Origin: Cycloclasticus sp. symbiont of Poecilosclerida sp. N
GTDB taxonomy: Bacteria; Pseudomonadota; Gammaproteobacteria; Methylococcales; Cycloclasticaceae
Direction: 5' to 3'
Assembly: GCA_002101205.1 (NCBI GenBank)
Contig: LWTM01000072.1
Span: 1 to 64,000 of the forward strand
DNA length: 64,000 nt
Part shown: piece by piece, positions 35,414-44,330 of the stretch
Numbering within the stretch: the stretch's first letter is position 1
How the letters are laid out: each line of letters starts with the position of its first letter
Notes under the pieces: model-generated
Database searches by the model: none
Seen by the model: the letters and a program-made list of their open reading frames with translations, nothing else
Told to the model about the DNA's origin: nothing
Program-made: the position numbers and the translations under genes

Positions 35414-37497
35414 GCTACTTTCTCTCTTGATTGCATTTGACTTTTTAGCTTTTCAAGCACTTCTTTTTTAGGTCCGCTCATCACAATTTTGTTATTAGAA
35501 ATAACCAAAATATCATCAACCAAATCCAACATTTCCATTTTATGCGTCACTAAAACCAACGTATGTTCAGCCTTCACTGATTCTCGAAGCGCTTTTCGAA
35601 CGTTGACCTCTAACGGCCTATCCATTGATGCCGTAGGTTCATCTAGAAGCCATATTTTAGGTTTGCGCAAAAACACACGAGTAAGGTTAACTAGCTGTTT
35701 TTGCCCACCAGAAAGCCCTGTACCACCTTCGTAAATTAGTTGCTGTAAACCTTTCGGATTAGGCGCAATAACGGCTGCCAACAATCCCGTCATCCTTGCT
35801 ACTTCTAGAATTTCTTGATCTCCAGGGTCGAGCATCCCTAGCGTCAAATTTTCACGTAAAGTACCGGCAAACAAACGCCCCTCTTGCTGAACTAAGCCTA
35901 CATATTCAGATAGTACCGGTTTAGCAACATGAGCAAGGTCTATATCATCAAGCAAGATACGGCCTTGCTGTGGCTTATACATGCCTGATAACAACCGCAA
36001 TAATGTTGTTTTTCCTGCACCTATCGGACCGAGAACACCAATTTTTTGACCCTGCCTGATGGTTAATCCTGGCACAACAAGAGCAACACGCTCTCCATAT
36101 TGAACAATTACTTTTTCAAACTGAAAATTTCCTCGGACATGCTCCAGAACCACCGGCTGTTCTTGACCGTGATGGTCATCCTCCAATGCCCATAGGTGGT
36201 CCAAACCTTTAATGGCCGCCTTACAGTGCGCCCATTGCACTAAGTGCCCAGGGATAGCTACTACTGGCGCAAGAATTCGACCCGAAAGAATTGAGCAGGC
36301 AATCAAAGCACCGAGTGTAATTTCTCCTTTACTGACTAATAAAGCACCCGTAGCCACAAGTAGCATGTAAGAAACTTGCTGAAACGATGCTGATAAAAAT
36401 TGTGTATGCTGACTAATTATACGCATTTTTGTTTCGTAATCCCGCGCTTCATCTGTCGTGCTCATCCACCTTGACAGCATGCGCCAACCACCCTGACCAG
36501 ATTTAATTGTCTCAGCACCCTCAACAGACTCTACTAACAAACCTGTTTTAAAATTAATAGCACTATTTGCATCACTTGCCAATTCATCAACTCGGCGACG
36601 GTAATATAGTCCAGTTAAGACACTGATAACGAAAAAGATAATAGGTATTATAGCGAGTGGCTTAGCAATCATAAACAACACTGATGCAAAAATGAAAACG
36701 AAGGGAGCATCAACAATCAAATGAGAAGTAGCCGATGTTAAAAACACACGAATCGTTTCATAACCACGCATTTGAGAAGCAAGCCCCCCAACACTATTAG
36801 GTAACTGATCAAGCCTGGCATTCAAAAAACGCATATAAACGCTTCTTGCCAAACGCTTATCAACCTCGTCTGTCAACCTATCGTAAAGTTTCGCCCGCGC
36901 TTTCTTTGTGAACAGCTCATAAAGGATAGCAACAAAGATACCAAGACTGAGCACCAGTAATGTTTGAGTTGCGCCTGTCGGCACAACACGATCATAAACC
37001 TGCATGGTATAAAAAGAAGCAGCCAAGGCCACAACGTTAACAACCACCCCAGCAAGAACAATCTCAAGAAGCCTGCGTTTATGAGAAAGTACTTCGTCAT
37101 AAATCAGTTTATACACGGGGCTATTGCTGGCACTAAAAGGACGAGAAAGTTGCAAGCTGGCTACCTGATAATCAACCAAATCATTATACGCAACCTCCTT
37201 CCATTCACTCCCACGCTCCTGATACCACTCAACCACCCACTGCTGCCGAGCATTAACACCTCGCAACACACCCCAGTCTCCACCAGAAGACAACAGTAAC
37301 GCAGGTGTTAATGCCGGGTCCGGCGAACTTAGCCATTGCTCAGGTTTCAGATGAAGCCGATTCATCACGTGTTTTAATCCATCTTTATGGCTATAGCCAG
37401 CACCTACAGGCACTGTTTCCACCGCCTCTTGCAATGCAAGCCTGTCAATAACAACATTCTGTAACTGCGCCAAGCGTGCTATGCAGGTAAGCAACAC
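35410..37497 (-). CDS. Type I secretion ABC transporter (LapB/LssB-like)
   Basis: A 695-residue permease-ATPase. The first 110 residues resemble a C39-peptidase-like domain but lack the catalytic Cys motif, as in exporters of RTX proteins and adhesins that are not cleaved. A six-helix membrane domain spans about 135-420. The nucleotide-binding domain shows Walker A GPIGAGKTT, the signature LSGGQKQ, Walker B WLLDEPTASMD and the switch His in LVTHK. It powers export of an unfolded substrate from the cytoplasm to the outside in one step. It lies two bases after the TolC-like gene and overlaps the HlyD-like gene. Confidence 0.93.
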   Translation of the reverse strand: MLLTCIARLAQLQNVVIDRLALQEAVETVPVGAGYSHKDGLKHVMNRLHLKPEQWLSSPDPALTPALLLSSGGDWGVLRGVNARQQWVVEWYQERGSEWKEVAYNDLVDYQVASLQLSRPFSASNSPVYKLIYDEVLSHKRRLLEIVLAGVVVNVVALAASFYTMQVYDRVVPTGATQTLLVLSLGIFVAILYELFTKKARAKLYDRLTDEVDKRLARSVYMRFLNARLDQLPNSVGGLASQMRGYETIRVFLTSATSHLIVDAPFVFIFASVLFMIAKPLAIIPIIFFVISVLTGLYYRRRVDELASDANSAINFKTGLLVESVEGAETIKSGQGGWRMLSRWMSTTDEARDYETKMRIISQHTQFLSASFQQVSYMLLVATGALLVSKGEITLGALIACSILSGRILAPVVAIPGHLVQWAHCKAAIKGLDHLWALEDDHHGQEQPVVLEHVRGNFQFEKVIVQYGERVALVVPGLTIRQGQKIGVLGPIGAGKTTLLRLLSGMYKPQQGRILLDDIDLAHVAKPVLSEYVGLVQQEGRLFAGTLRENLTLGMLDPGDQEILEVARMTGLLAAVIAPNPKGLQQLIYEGGTGLSGGQKQLVNLTRVFLRKPKIWLLDEPTASMDRPLEVNVRKALRESVKAEHTLVLVTHKMEMLDLVDDILVISNNKIVMSGPKKEVLEKLKSQMQSREKVA

Positions 37498-37499
37498 GA

Positions 37500-38783
37500 C
37501 TACACACCCTCCACGTCGTCAGACAATACTTGAGGTAAACCACGTACCGTCACAAACAAGCGCCAAAGAACTGTCAGACGCGATGCTTGAGTATCCGCTA
37601 ATTGCACTTGAGCTACCACTAGATCGCGAGCAGCATTCATAACATCGAGCCATGTTTTACGACCCACCAAAAATTGATAACCGTAGGATTCCGACACTAA
37701 ACGAGCCGCTTCTAAGGAGGACTCCAATGATAATATTCGACTTTCGAACGATAACATCAATGCATAATCTGAAGCCACTTGATCCGTCACTTCTAATCTC
37801 TGAGACTGGACCCTAGCTAACGCTGCCTCACGGCGGTGGCGAGATTCTTTTACACGAGAAAAATTGGATAAGCCCGCTCCAAAGCGCGTATTAAAACCAA
37901 CATACATTCGCGCTTCTGAACCGGTGCCTTCATAAACTAAGTTGCCCTCTTGATACTCTGCTCTTAAATACAGCTCTGGCCATTTGTCGGCTTTAATTTC
38001 TTTTAATTCTGCATCTGCAGTCAAAAGCTCAGCTTGCGCACGAACAATACTGGGGCTAACGGCCAGCGCATCAATCTTCATACTGTCCATGTCAATATTG
38101 CTACTTAAGCCTCTTGGTGATGGCTGATTGACGTCTAAATCTACCTTGCTGACCGTCCGTCCGGTTAATTGAGACAATTGTGACAGGGCGATTCTTTCTT
38201 GAGCTAGCGCCACTGAGACATCTGCTTTAGCGCTCGCCAAACGCCCTTGCGCTAGAGCTAAATCACTGCTTGATGAAACGCCTTCTTTTACTCGGCTCCT
38301 TACGCGCTCAAGCAAACTTTCATGCGTAGAAAGGCTGGTCTGCCTCGCTTGACGCCTCAAGGATGCAGACAGCCAAGAACCATACTGTTGAACAACACGT
38401 ATGGCTATTTCTTTTCGGGTTTCTTCAAGGGTAGCATAGCCAACGGCTTCTCTAGCCTCCGCTTTACTTAGCCCCGCCGTCAAACGACCGCCAGACCATA
38501 AAGGCTGAGTCAGCCGCACAGTGGCAACATAATCATCCCCTTGATAAGACCGGTCAGATTCGTCCGCATCAACCGCCTCCATACTAATTAAGGGCGTGGG
38601 GAAAAACTGCCAACGAGCCGTTTCCACGCCAGAGGCATACGAGCTAAGCTCCGCCTGGCGTAATTCGACTAACGGGTGCGACTTAACAGCTTCACCAATC
38701 ATTTCCTGCAGCGAACTAGCAGCAACAGACCAAGAACTCATTAATAAAAAAACGGCTGTTGCAGCCAAAAATCGTTTATACAC
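37500..38783 (-). CDS. TolC-family outer-membrane channel (LapE/AggA-like)
   Basis: A 427-residue protein with a signal peptide (about 1-21, ending SVAAS) and the twofold outer-membrane-efflux repeat seen in TolC proteins. Long helical stretches lie near 95-210 and 290-410, with SSSDLALAQGRLASAKADV as a typical segment. It is the outer-membrane exit of the type I system formed with the next two genes and is the first gene of that operon. The 588-base region upstream must carry the promoter. Confidence 0.9.
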   Translation of the reverse strand: MYKRFLAATAVFLLMSSWSVAASSLQEMIGEAVKSHPLVELRQAELSSYASGVETARWQFFPTPLISMEAVDADESDRSYQGDDYVATVRLTQPLWSGGRLTAGLSKAEAREAVGYATLEETRKEIAIRVVQQYGSWLSASLRRQARQTSLSTHESLLERVRSRVKEGVSSSSDLALAQGRLASAKADVSVALAQERIALSQLSQLTGRTVSKVDLDVNQPSPRGLSSNIDMDSMKIDALAVSPSIVRAQAELLTADAELKEIKADKWPELYLRAEYQEGNLVYEGTGSEARMYVGFNTRFGAGLSNFSRVKESRHRREAALARVQSQRLEVTDQVASDYALMLSFESRILSLESSLEAARLVSESYGYQFLVGRKTWLDVMNAARDLVVAQVQLADTQASRLTVLWRLFVTVRGLPQVLSDDVEGV

Positions 38784-39371
38784 GATAGCATTACCTTTAG
38801 TTCTGTTTAATTACGCGTCTCTTTATGACGGGTAGCTCTCGTTACTAGCACCTAAACCTTATGGTACACGCTTGCACATAATTCATCGTAGATTGTAGAA
38901 TATATCCGCACGGGAAACAATAAACATGTCTGGGTTTCATTGCCAGCGGGATAAATCAGGCCGTCTGTATAAGTTGTTGATAATACGCCATTAGGCGTTT
39001 CCAATTCTATGCCACCATAAGGCCTACAACTGGTGCCATACTGCCGATGGATTTCAAGTTTTCGATTAACAGTCTCTATGGCTAAAGTTGAATTGAGCAA
39101 AGAAGCCTCATCTATGCTCCATGAAACTTACAAGGTGAAATTGGCGTGAAGCGCCAAGGGAGGGCTCCATGGGGTATGCCCTATGGGTATAAAGCCCCCT
39201 CATTAAAAAAGATAAAACTCATAGCGCATCATGTCATTGACTCACTCCATGCGCCCGCCCACCTGAACACAGAGCAAGTCATAGAACCACTCCCTTGCTT
39301 AACTTGTCATGATCCAAAAATAAATTGCTTAACACCTGCTTTAGCTGACCATTACAGTAAGGCGTTTGACT
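38784..39371. other. 588-base gap between the secretion operon and the ferredoxin gene
   Basis: Contains one low-confidence small reading frame (38852-39100, minus) and short inverted repeats such as TTGGCG-TGAAG-CGCCAA near 39142-39158. I see no transposase motif or tRNA. Confidence 0.5.
38852..39100 (-). CDS. Possible small hypothetical protein or fragment
   Basis: An 82-codon reading frame; the open frame extends upstream past the ATG without a clear ribosome site. It contains RKLEIHRQYGTSC and GGIELETPNGVLSTTYTDG. I do not recognise it. The composition is protein-like, so it may be the remnant of a longer gene. It has no signal peptide or membrane helix. Confidence 0.25.
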   Translation of the reverse strand: MLNSTLAIETVNRKLEIHRQYGTSCRPYGGIELETPNGVLSTTYTDGLIYPAGNETQTCLLFPVRIYSTIYDELCASVYHKV

Positions 39372-39680
39372 TTAAATCAATAGGCGGGTTATACGCTCTC
39401 CCCGTTCAACTTGCCTTTCAAAAATCTCATCAATATCGGCTTTGTTTTTATATCGGTACCATGTTCCTTCGGGGTAGATAACTAAAACTGGCCCTTGTCC
39501 GCAACGATCTAAACAACCGGCCTTGTTAACGCGCACGCCATTAGGTTTTGCCAATCCTGCCGCTTTGATTTTTTCCTTTAGGTAATCACACAACTCTTGC
39601 GCACCATGGTCTTCACAGCTCGCTCGGCCATCTGTTCGCTTATTCGTGCAGAAAAACACGTGCTGTTTGAAATAGGACAT
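39372..39680 (-). CDS. Thioredoxin-like 2Fe-2S ferredoxin
   Basis: A 102-residue protein of the thioredoxin-like (2Fe-2S) ferredoxin family. The cluster cysteines are at about 11 and 22 (FFCTNKRTDGRASCED) and about 57 and 61 (NKAGCLDRCGQGP), followed by VLVIYPEGTWY. It starts 12 bases after the cysN stop on the same strand and is probably in the cysDN operon. Family members donate or accept electrons or help Fe-S assembly; the partner here is unknown. Its operon place hints at a role near sulfate assimilation, but that is inference. Confidence 0.88.
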   Translation of the reverse strand: MSYFKQHVFFCTNKRTDGRASCEDHGAQELCDYLKEKIKAAGLAKPNGVRVNKAGCLDRCGQGPVLVIYPEGTWYRYKNKADIDEIFERQVERGERITRLLI

Positions 39681-39692
39681 TACTGAGCAAGC

Positions 39693-41129
39693 TTACAAAT
39701 CATCTATCTCGCGACAACCCCATTCTGGGAATTGTTCACACACAAGCTTGTTCAAGTCTTTTTCGAATGCACTGTATTGCCTCGCTTGTGATGGCTGAGC
39801 TGTTTCTTGAGATTGGCGCTGAATCATGCCTGCCGCTAATGTGGCGTGTGTGTATTTGTCTATCACGATAAAACTACCTGTGCCTTTAATATCGCTATAC
39901 CCATCGAAAGCGATGGCTTGTTTTAACGAGAGATGACACTGCGCTATTTCATTCAGTTGTAATTTATTAGCGGCGATTTTCTCTAGCGTATTTACATCGA
40001 CTTTATGCTCAATTTTAACGAACTGCCCGGGCACAACGTTGCTCGCGCGCTTAATCAAATAATCGGTATTCGCCTGCATTGGCGTTTCGCTCATCCACAC
40101 CAAGGTCACATCGAACTGGCTGGATATTTGAGGAATATCGGTTGTTTTAACAAGCATATCGCCACGGCTAACATCCACTTCATCTTCGAGCGTTAGGGTG
40201 ATTGCCATAGGCGCAAACGCTTCGTCAATCGCCATATCGGTTTTGCCAATCGCTGGCTGAATCACTTGTTTAACCACCGAGGTTTTATTCGACGGTAAGA
40301 CGGACACAGCGTCGCCAACTTTGATGCTACCTGCAGCAATCGTCCCACAAAATCCTCTAAAATCTGGATGTGGACGATTAACGTACTGAACTGGCAAGCG
40401 GAAATTTTCAAGATTAACCGTATCTTCTAATCGAATAGTGTTCAATTGCTCCATTAAGGGCACATCGCTATTCCAAGGCATATTTGCGCTGGCGTTAACG
40501 ACGTTATCACCAGTAAGCGCAGAAACGGGGACAAAAACAGGGTTATCAATACCGATGCTACCAGCAAAATCCAAATACTCAGCTTTAATTTCGTTAAAAC
40601 GCTGCTCACTAAAGTCGACCAAATCCATTTTATTCACGGCAACAACGATATGTTTAATGCCCAGCAAACTGGTAATGTAACTGTGGCGGCGCGTTTGTGT
40701 CTGCACGCCATGGCGCGCATCAATCAAGATAATCGCCAAGTCCGCCGTTGACGCGCCTGTTGCCATATTGCGCGTGTACTGCTCATGCCCTGGGGTGTCT
40801 GCAATAATGAATTTACGCTTATCAGTGGCAAAGAAGCGGTAAGCCACATCAATAGTAATGCCTTGCTCTCTTTCAGACTGAAGGCCATCCACCAGCAAAG
40901 CAAGGTCAATCGTTTCGCCTGTTGTGCCGTGCTTTTTTGAGTCTTTATTGATGGCCGCAAGCTGATCTTCAAAAATCATTTTACTGTCGTGTAATAAGCG
41001 GCCGATTAACGTACTTTTGCCGTCGTCCACGCTGCCGCAAGTAATAAAGCGCAGCAGCTCTTTGTTTTCATGCAGATGAAGGTAGGCTTCAATATCTGAC
41101 TCAATCAGCTTGTTTTGCTCAATCGCCAT
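39693..41129 (-). CDS. cysN: Sulfate adenylyltransferase subunit 1 (GTPase)
   Basis: A 478-residue GTPase subunit of ATP sulfurylase. The P-loop is GSVDDGKST (about 32-40), followed by switch DTPGHEQYTRNM and NKMDLVD, then EF-Tu-like beta domains. GTP hydrolysis drives adenosine-phosphosulfate formation by CysD. The protein ends without a CysC kinase domain, so APS kinase, if present, must be encoded elsewhere. The start codon overlaps the cysD stop (TAATG), which ties their translation in a 1:1 way. Confidence 0.96.
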   Translation of the reverse strand: MAIEQNKLIESDIEAYLHLHENKELLRFITCGSVDDGKSTLIGRLLHDSKMIFEDQLAAINKDSKKHGTTGETIDLALLVDGLQSEREQGITIDVAYRFFATDKRKFIIADTPGHEQYTRNMATGASTADLAIILIDARHGVQTQTRRHSYITSLLGIKHIVVAVNKMDLVDFSEQRFNEIKAEYLDFAGSIGIDNPVFVPVSALTGDNVVNASANMPWNSDVPLMEQLNTIRLEDTVNLENFRLPVQYVNRPHPDFRGFCGTIAAGSIKVGDAVSVLPSNKTSVVKQVIQPAIGKTDMAIDEAFAPMAITLTLEDEVDVSRGDMLVKTTDIPQISSQFDVTLVWMSETPMQANTDYLIKRASNVVPGQFVKIEHKVDVNTLEKIAANKLQLNEIAQCHLSLKQAIAFDGYSDIKGTGSFIVIDKYTHATLAAGMIQRQSQETAQPSQARQYSAFEKDLNKLVCEQFPEWGCREIDDL

Positions 41130-42043
41130 TAGAAGTACCCCTCAATTTTTTTCTTTTCCATCGAGCCTGACTCATCATGATCAATCAATCTACCCTGGCG
41201 TTCAGACACTTTAGTGAGCAGCATTTCTTGAATGATTTCTGGCAATGTTTCTGCTGATGACGGCACAGCACCCGTTAAAGGGTAGCAGCCTAAGGTTCTA
41301 AAGCGCACTTTTTCCATCTTAGCGGTAGCGCGTAATTCTTCTGGCATCCGCTCGTCATCCACCATGATTTTAGTACCTCCGTATTCGACAACAAGCCGTT
41401 CTTTGGCGAAGTACAAATCGGGAATGTGGATGCCCTCTAAATAGATGTACTGCCAAATATCCAGCTCTGTCCAATTAGACAGGGGGAATACGCGGATAGA
41501 CTCGCCTTTTTGGTGGCGACCATTGTAGGTGTCCCACAACTCTGGACGTTGCTTTTTGGGGTCCCAGCGATGGTTTTTGTCGCGGAATGAGTAAATACGC
41601 TCTTTTGCGCGCGATTTCTCTTCATCGCGCCTTGCACCACCAAAGACGGCATCATACTTATATTTATCAAGTGCCTGACGAAGCCCTTCGGTTTTCATCA
41701 TGTCGGTGTGCATGGATAAGCCGTGCTCAAAAGGCGAGATACTCAGTTTCTGCCCTTTAGGATTGATGTGGACTATCAACTCCATGCCCACTTCTTTTGC
41801 CCGTTTATCGCGAAACGCTATCATTTCTTTAAACTTCCACGTTGTGTCCACGTGCACCAAAGGAAACGGCGGCTTTGCTGGGTTGAATGCTTTTTGCGCC
41901 AAATGCAACATAACTGAAGAGTCTTTACCCACGCTATACAACATGGCCGGATTATCAAACTCAGCCACGACCTCTCGCATAATATGAATGGATTCCGCCT
42001 CAAGCCGCTTAAGATGCGTAAGTGGTTTTTTACTTATAGCCAT
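41129..42043 (-). CDS. cysD: Sulfate adenylyltransferase subunit 2
   Basis: A 304-residue subunit that adenylates sulfate, the first step of assimilatory sulfate reduction. It has the PP-loop [13 protein letters not shown], then [17 protein letters not shown], and the C-terminal half with [16 protein letters not shown] and [15 protein letters not shown]. Length matches E. coli CysD at 302. It is the first gene of cysD-cysN-ferredoxin and divergent from coq7 across 139 bases that hold an inverted pair GTTCATAT/ATATGAAC. Confidence 0.96.
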   Translation of the reverse strand: MAISKKPLTHLKRLEAESIHIMREVVAEFDNPAMLYSVGKDSSVMLHLAQKAFNPAKPPFPLVHVDTTWKFKEMIAFRDKRAKEVGMELIVHINPKGQKLSISPFEHGLSMHTDMMKTEGLRQALDKYKYDAVFGGARRDEEKSRAKERIYSFRDKNHRWDPKKQRPELWDTYNGRHQKGESIRVFPLSNWTELDIWQYIYLEGIHIPDLYFAKERLVVEYGGTKIMVDDERMPEELRATAKMEKVRFRTLGCYPLTGAVPSSAETLPEIIQEMLLTKVSERQGRLIDHDESGSMEKKKIEGYF

Positions 42044-42182
42044 AAAGAATATTAAATATTGTTCATATGATTCTTAATTATATTGGATTTATGCCGTTTT
42101 TGTTCCGAAAATAACGTTGTAATTTAGCACTAAATATGAACATCCGTTATCATTAACTTACACAATACTATAAGGTTTAATC

Positions 42183-42824
42183 ATGCAAAGAACTTTTTCA
42201 CCTGCCGACATTCTTATTACTCATGCCGACCGCGTTATACGTACGTTAAGCGGCCACGCAAAAACAACTGGTCGCGCAAATCCTGCCGACGGTTTGGCCG
42301 AAACCGAACTATCAAAACAAGAAACCAAGCTATCAGCACAGCTAATGCGCGTTAACCACGCGGGCGAAGTCGCCGCTCAAGCCTTGTATCAAGGACAGGC
42401 GTTGACCGCTAAAAACAAGGCGACACAAGAAAAGTTAAATCAAGCCGCTGAAGAAGAAAACGACCATCTCGCTTGGTGTAAAAAACGCGTTAACGAATTG
42501 GGTGAGCGAACCAGTATATTGGACCCTTTATGGTACGCAGGCTCTTTAACACTTGGTGCTGTTGCTGGGCTTGCAGGCGATAAGTGGAATTTAGGCTTCC
42601 TTGCGGAAACGGAAAAACAGGTGGTTAGCCATATTGAGCGCCATCTAGACAAGCTACCTAAGGGTGATGAAAAAACACGCGCTATTCTCCAGCAAATGCG
42701 CACTGATGAGAACGAGCACGCGACAACCGCTATAGAAAACGGTGGTGCAGCCTTACCCGAACCGATCAAACAAGGCATGAAGCTCATCTCTAAAGTCATG
42801 ACTAAAACGTCTTTTTGGATTTAG
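42183..42824 (+). CDS. coq7: 3-demethoxyubiquinol 3-hydroxylase
   Basis: A 213-residue di-iron monooxygenase of ubiquinone synthesis. The iron-binding glutamates and histidines are in VNHAGEVAAQALYQ, EEENDHLAWC and RTDENEHATTAI. This Coq7/UbiF-replacing type is common in gammaproteobacteria outside the enterics and hydroxylates the ring before the last methylation. Short hydrophobic helices suggest it sits at the membrane face. bioA starts six bases after its stop, so the two may be co-transcribed. There is no obvious functional link between them. Confidence 0.95.
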   Translation: MQRTFSPADILITHADRVIRTLSGHAKTTGRANPADGLAETELSKQETKLSAQLMRVNHAGEVAAQALYQGQALTAKNKATQEKLNQAAEEENDHLAWCKKRVNELGERTSILDPLWYAGSLTLGAVAGLAGDKWNLGFLAETEKQVVSHIERHLDKLPKGDEKTRAILQQMRTDENEHATTAIENGGAALPEPIKQGMKLISKVMTKTSFWI

Positions 42825-42830
42825 CACCTT

Positions 42831-44111
42831 ATGCAAGATTGGGCAGCACGCGTTGAGTTCGACAAGCGACATATCTGGCATCCTTACACCAGTTTGAACC
42901 ACCCAGAGCCCATTTTCCCTATTGTGTCGGCATCTGGCGTTCGCCTAAAGCTCGCCGACGGACGCGAGTTGATAGACGGCATGTCGTCTTGGTGGGCGGC
43001 CATTCATGGTTATAACCATCCTGTGTTGAATACTGCTGTAGAGAATCAACTAAAGTCCATGTCGCACGTTATGTTTGGCGGGCTCACGCATCAACCTGCT
43101 ATTGATCTAGCTGCGACGCTTACCCATATAACGCATAAGGATTTACAACACGTTTTTTTTGCTGACTCCGGATCTGTTGCTGTAGAGGTTGCCATTAAAA
43201 TGGCCATTCAATATTGGGCATCACAAGGTCACCCCAAAAAGCAACAACTGCTAACCATTAAAAACGGCTATCACGGCGACACCTTCGGTGCGATGGCGGC
43301 GTGCGACCCCGACAATGGCATGCACCATTTATTTAGAGGCGTTTTGGCTCAGCACCTGTTTGCAAAAAGCCCCAACGGTTTCGAGCAAGACGATACTGAT
43401 GCGATTTCTCATTTCGAGCAGTTACTAAAAGAAAACCTTTCAACTATTGCTGCCGTTATTTTAGAGCCGCTCGTGCAAGGCGCAGGCGGTATGCGATTTT
43501 ACAGTGCCGCTTATTTAAAGAGAATTTGCGCATTATGCAATGAACACGGTGTATTACTCATTCTGGATGAAATTGCCACCGGCTTTGGCCGAACAGGCTC
43601 TTTATTCGCTTACCAACAAGCCAATATAACGCCCGATATTCTATGCTTAGGAAAAGCGCTCACGGGTGGTTATTTGAGCCTAGCGGCCACATTATGCTCC
43701 CAAAAGGTTGCAAGCGGTATTTGCGACGGCGAGTACCCCACCTTGATGCACGGCCCAACTTTTATGGCCAATCCCCTAGCCTGCGCTGTTGCTAATGCTA
43801 GTTTAAAGCTGCTACTTAATTCACCTTGGCAACAACGCATCAACGCAATACAAAAGCAGCTTCAGCGAGAACTAGAGCATTGCCGCTCACTCGGCGCGGT
43901 TAAAGATGTTCGCGTAAAAGGCGCTATTGGTGTCGTCGAATTACATAAACCCATCGACATTAACTGGGTCCAGCCGCGCTTTGTCGAACTTGGTGTTTGG
44001 GTCAGGCCTTTTTCAAATTTAATCTACGTTATGCCACCCTATGTTATTGATGAGTCTGACTTGACCCGTATTACATCCGCCATGTATTCGGTTGCCTTAG
44101 AGATACACTAG
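42831..44111 (+). CDS. bioA: Adenosylmethionine-8-amino-7-oxononanoate aminotransferase
   Basis: A 426-residue PLP aminotransferase that makes 7,8-diaminopelargonate in biotin synthesis, with S-adenosylmethionine as amino donor. Typical BioA segments are DKRHIWHPYTSL at the start, DGMSSWWAAIHGYNHP, and the PLP lysine in LCLGKALTGGY (Lys275). HGPTFMANPLACAVA is a BioA substrate motif. It is separated from other bio genes in this window and probably shares a transcript with coq7. Confidence 0.95.
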   Translation: MQDWAARVEFDKRHIWHPYTSLNHPEPIFPIVSASGVRLKLADGRELIDGMSSWWAAIHGYNHPVLNTAVENQLKSMSHVMFGGLTHQPAIDLAATLTHITHKDLQHVFFADSGSVAVEVAIKMAIQYWASQGHPKKQQLLTIKNGYHGDTFGAMAACDPDNGMHHLFRGVLAQHLFAKSPNGFEQDDTDAISHFEQLLKENLSTIAAVILEPLVQGAGGMRFYSAAYLKRICALCNEHGVLLILDEIATGFGRTGSLFAYQQANITPDILCLGKALTGGYLSLAATLCSQKVASGICDGEYPTLMHGPTFMANPLACAVANASLKLLLNSPWQQRINAIQKQLQRELEHCRSLGAVKDVRVKGAIGVVELHKPIDINWVQPRFVELGVWVRPFSNLIYVMPPYVIDESDLTRITSAMYSVALEIH

Positions 44112-44330
44112 CTTTACATCAAACCTCTTCGCTGGTGATAATAAAGGCTACATTATTATTGTGACCGTGATTTTCACACGTTGGCAGCGAAGTGGTGCTA
44201 ATAGCTGAGCAACTATTTTCGATGGCTTGCTGAGGCTGGTTAAACAAAATATTCGTTGCAACGTCCTTTAACCATATAGTTAAGAGGAAGTACCCGTAAA
44301 AGGGTGAATAATCTCATCATTGTGCTTCCT

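Noticed and set aside
39146-39481. Plus-strand open frame starting MKRQGRAPWGMPYGYK, possibly a recombinase piece
   Set aside because: The similarity to resolvase-type motifs is very short and it runs into the antisense of the ferredoxin gene.
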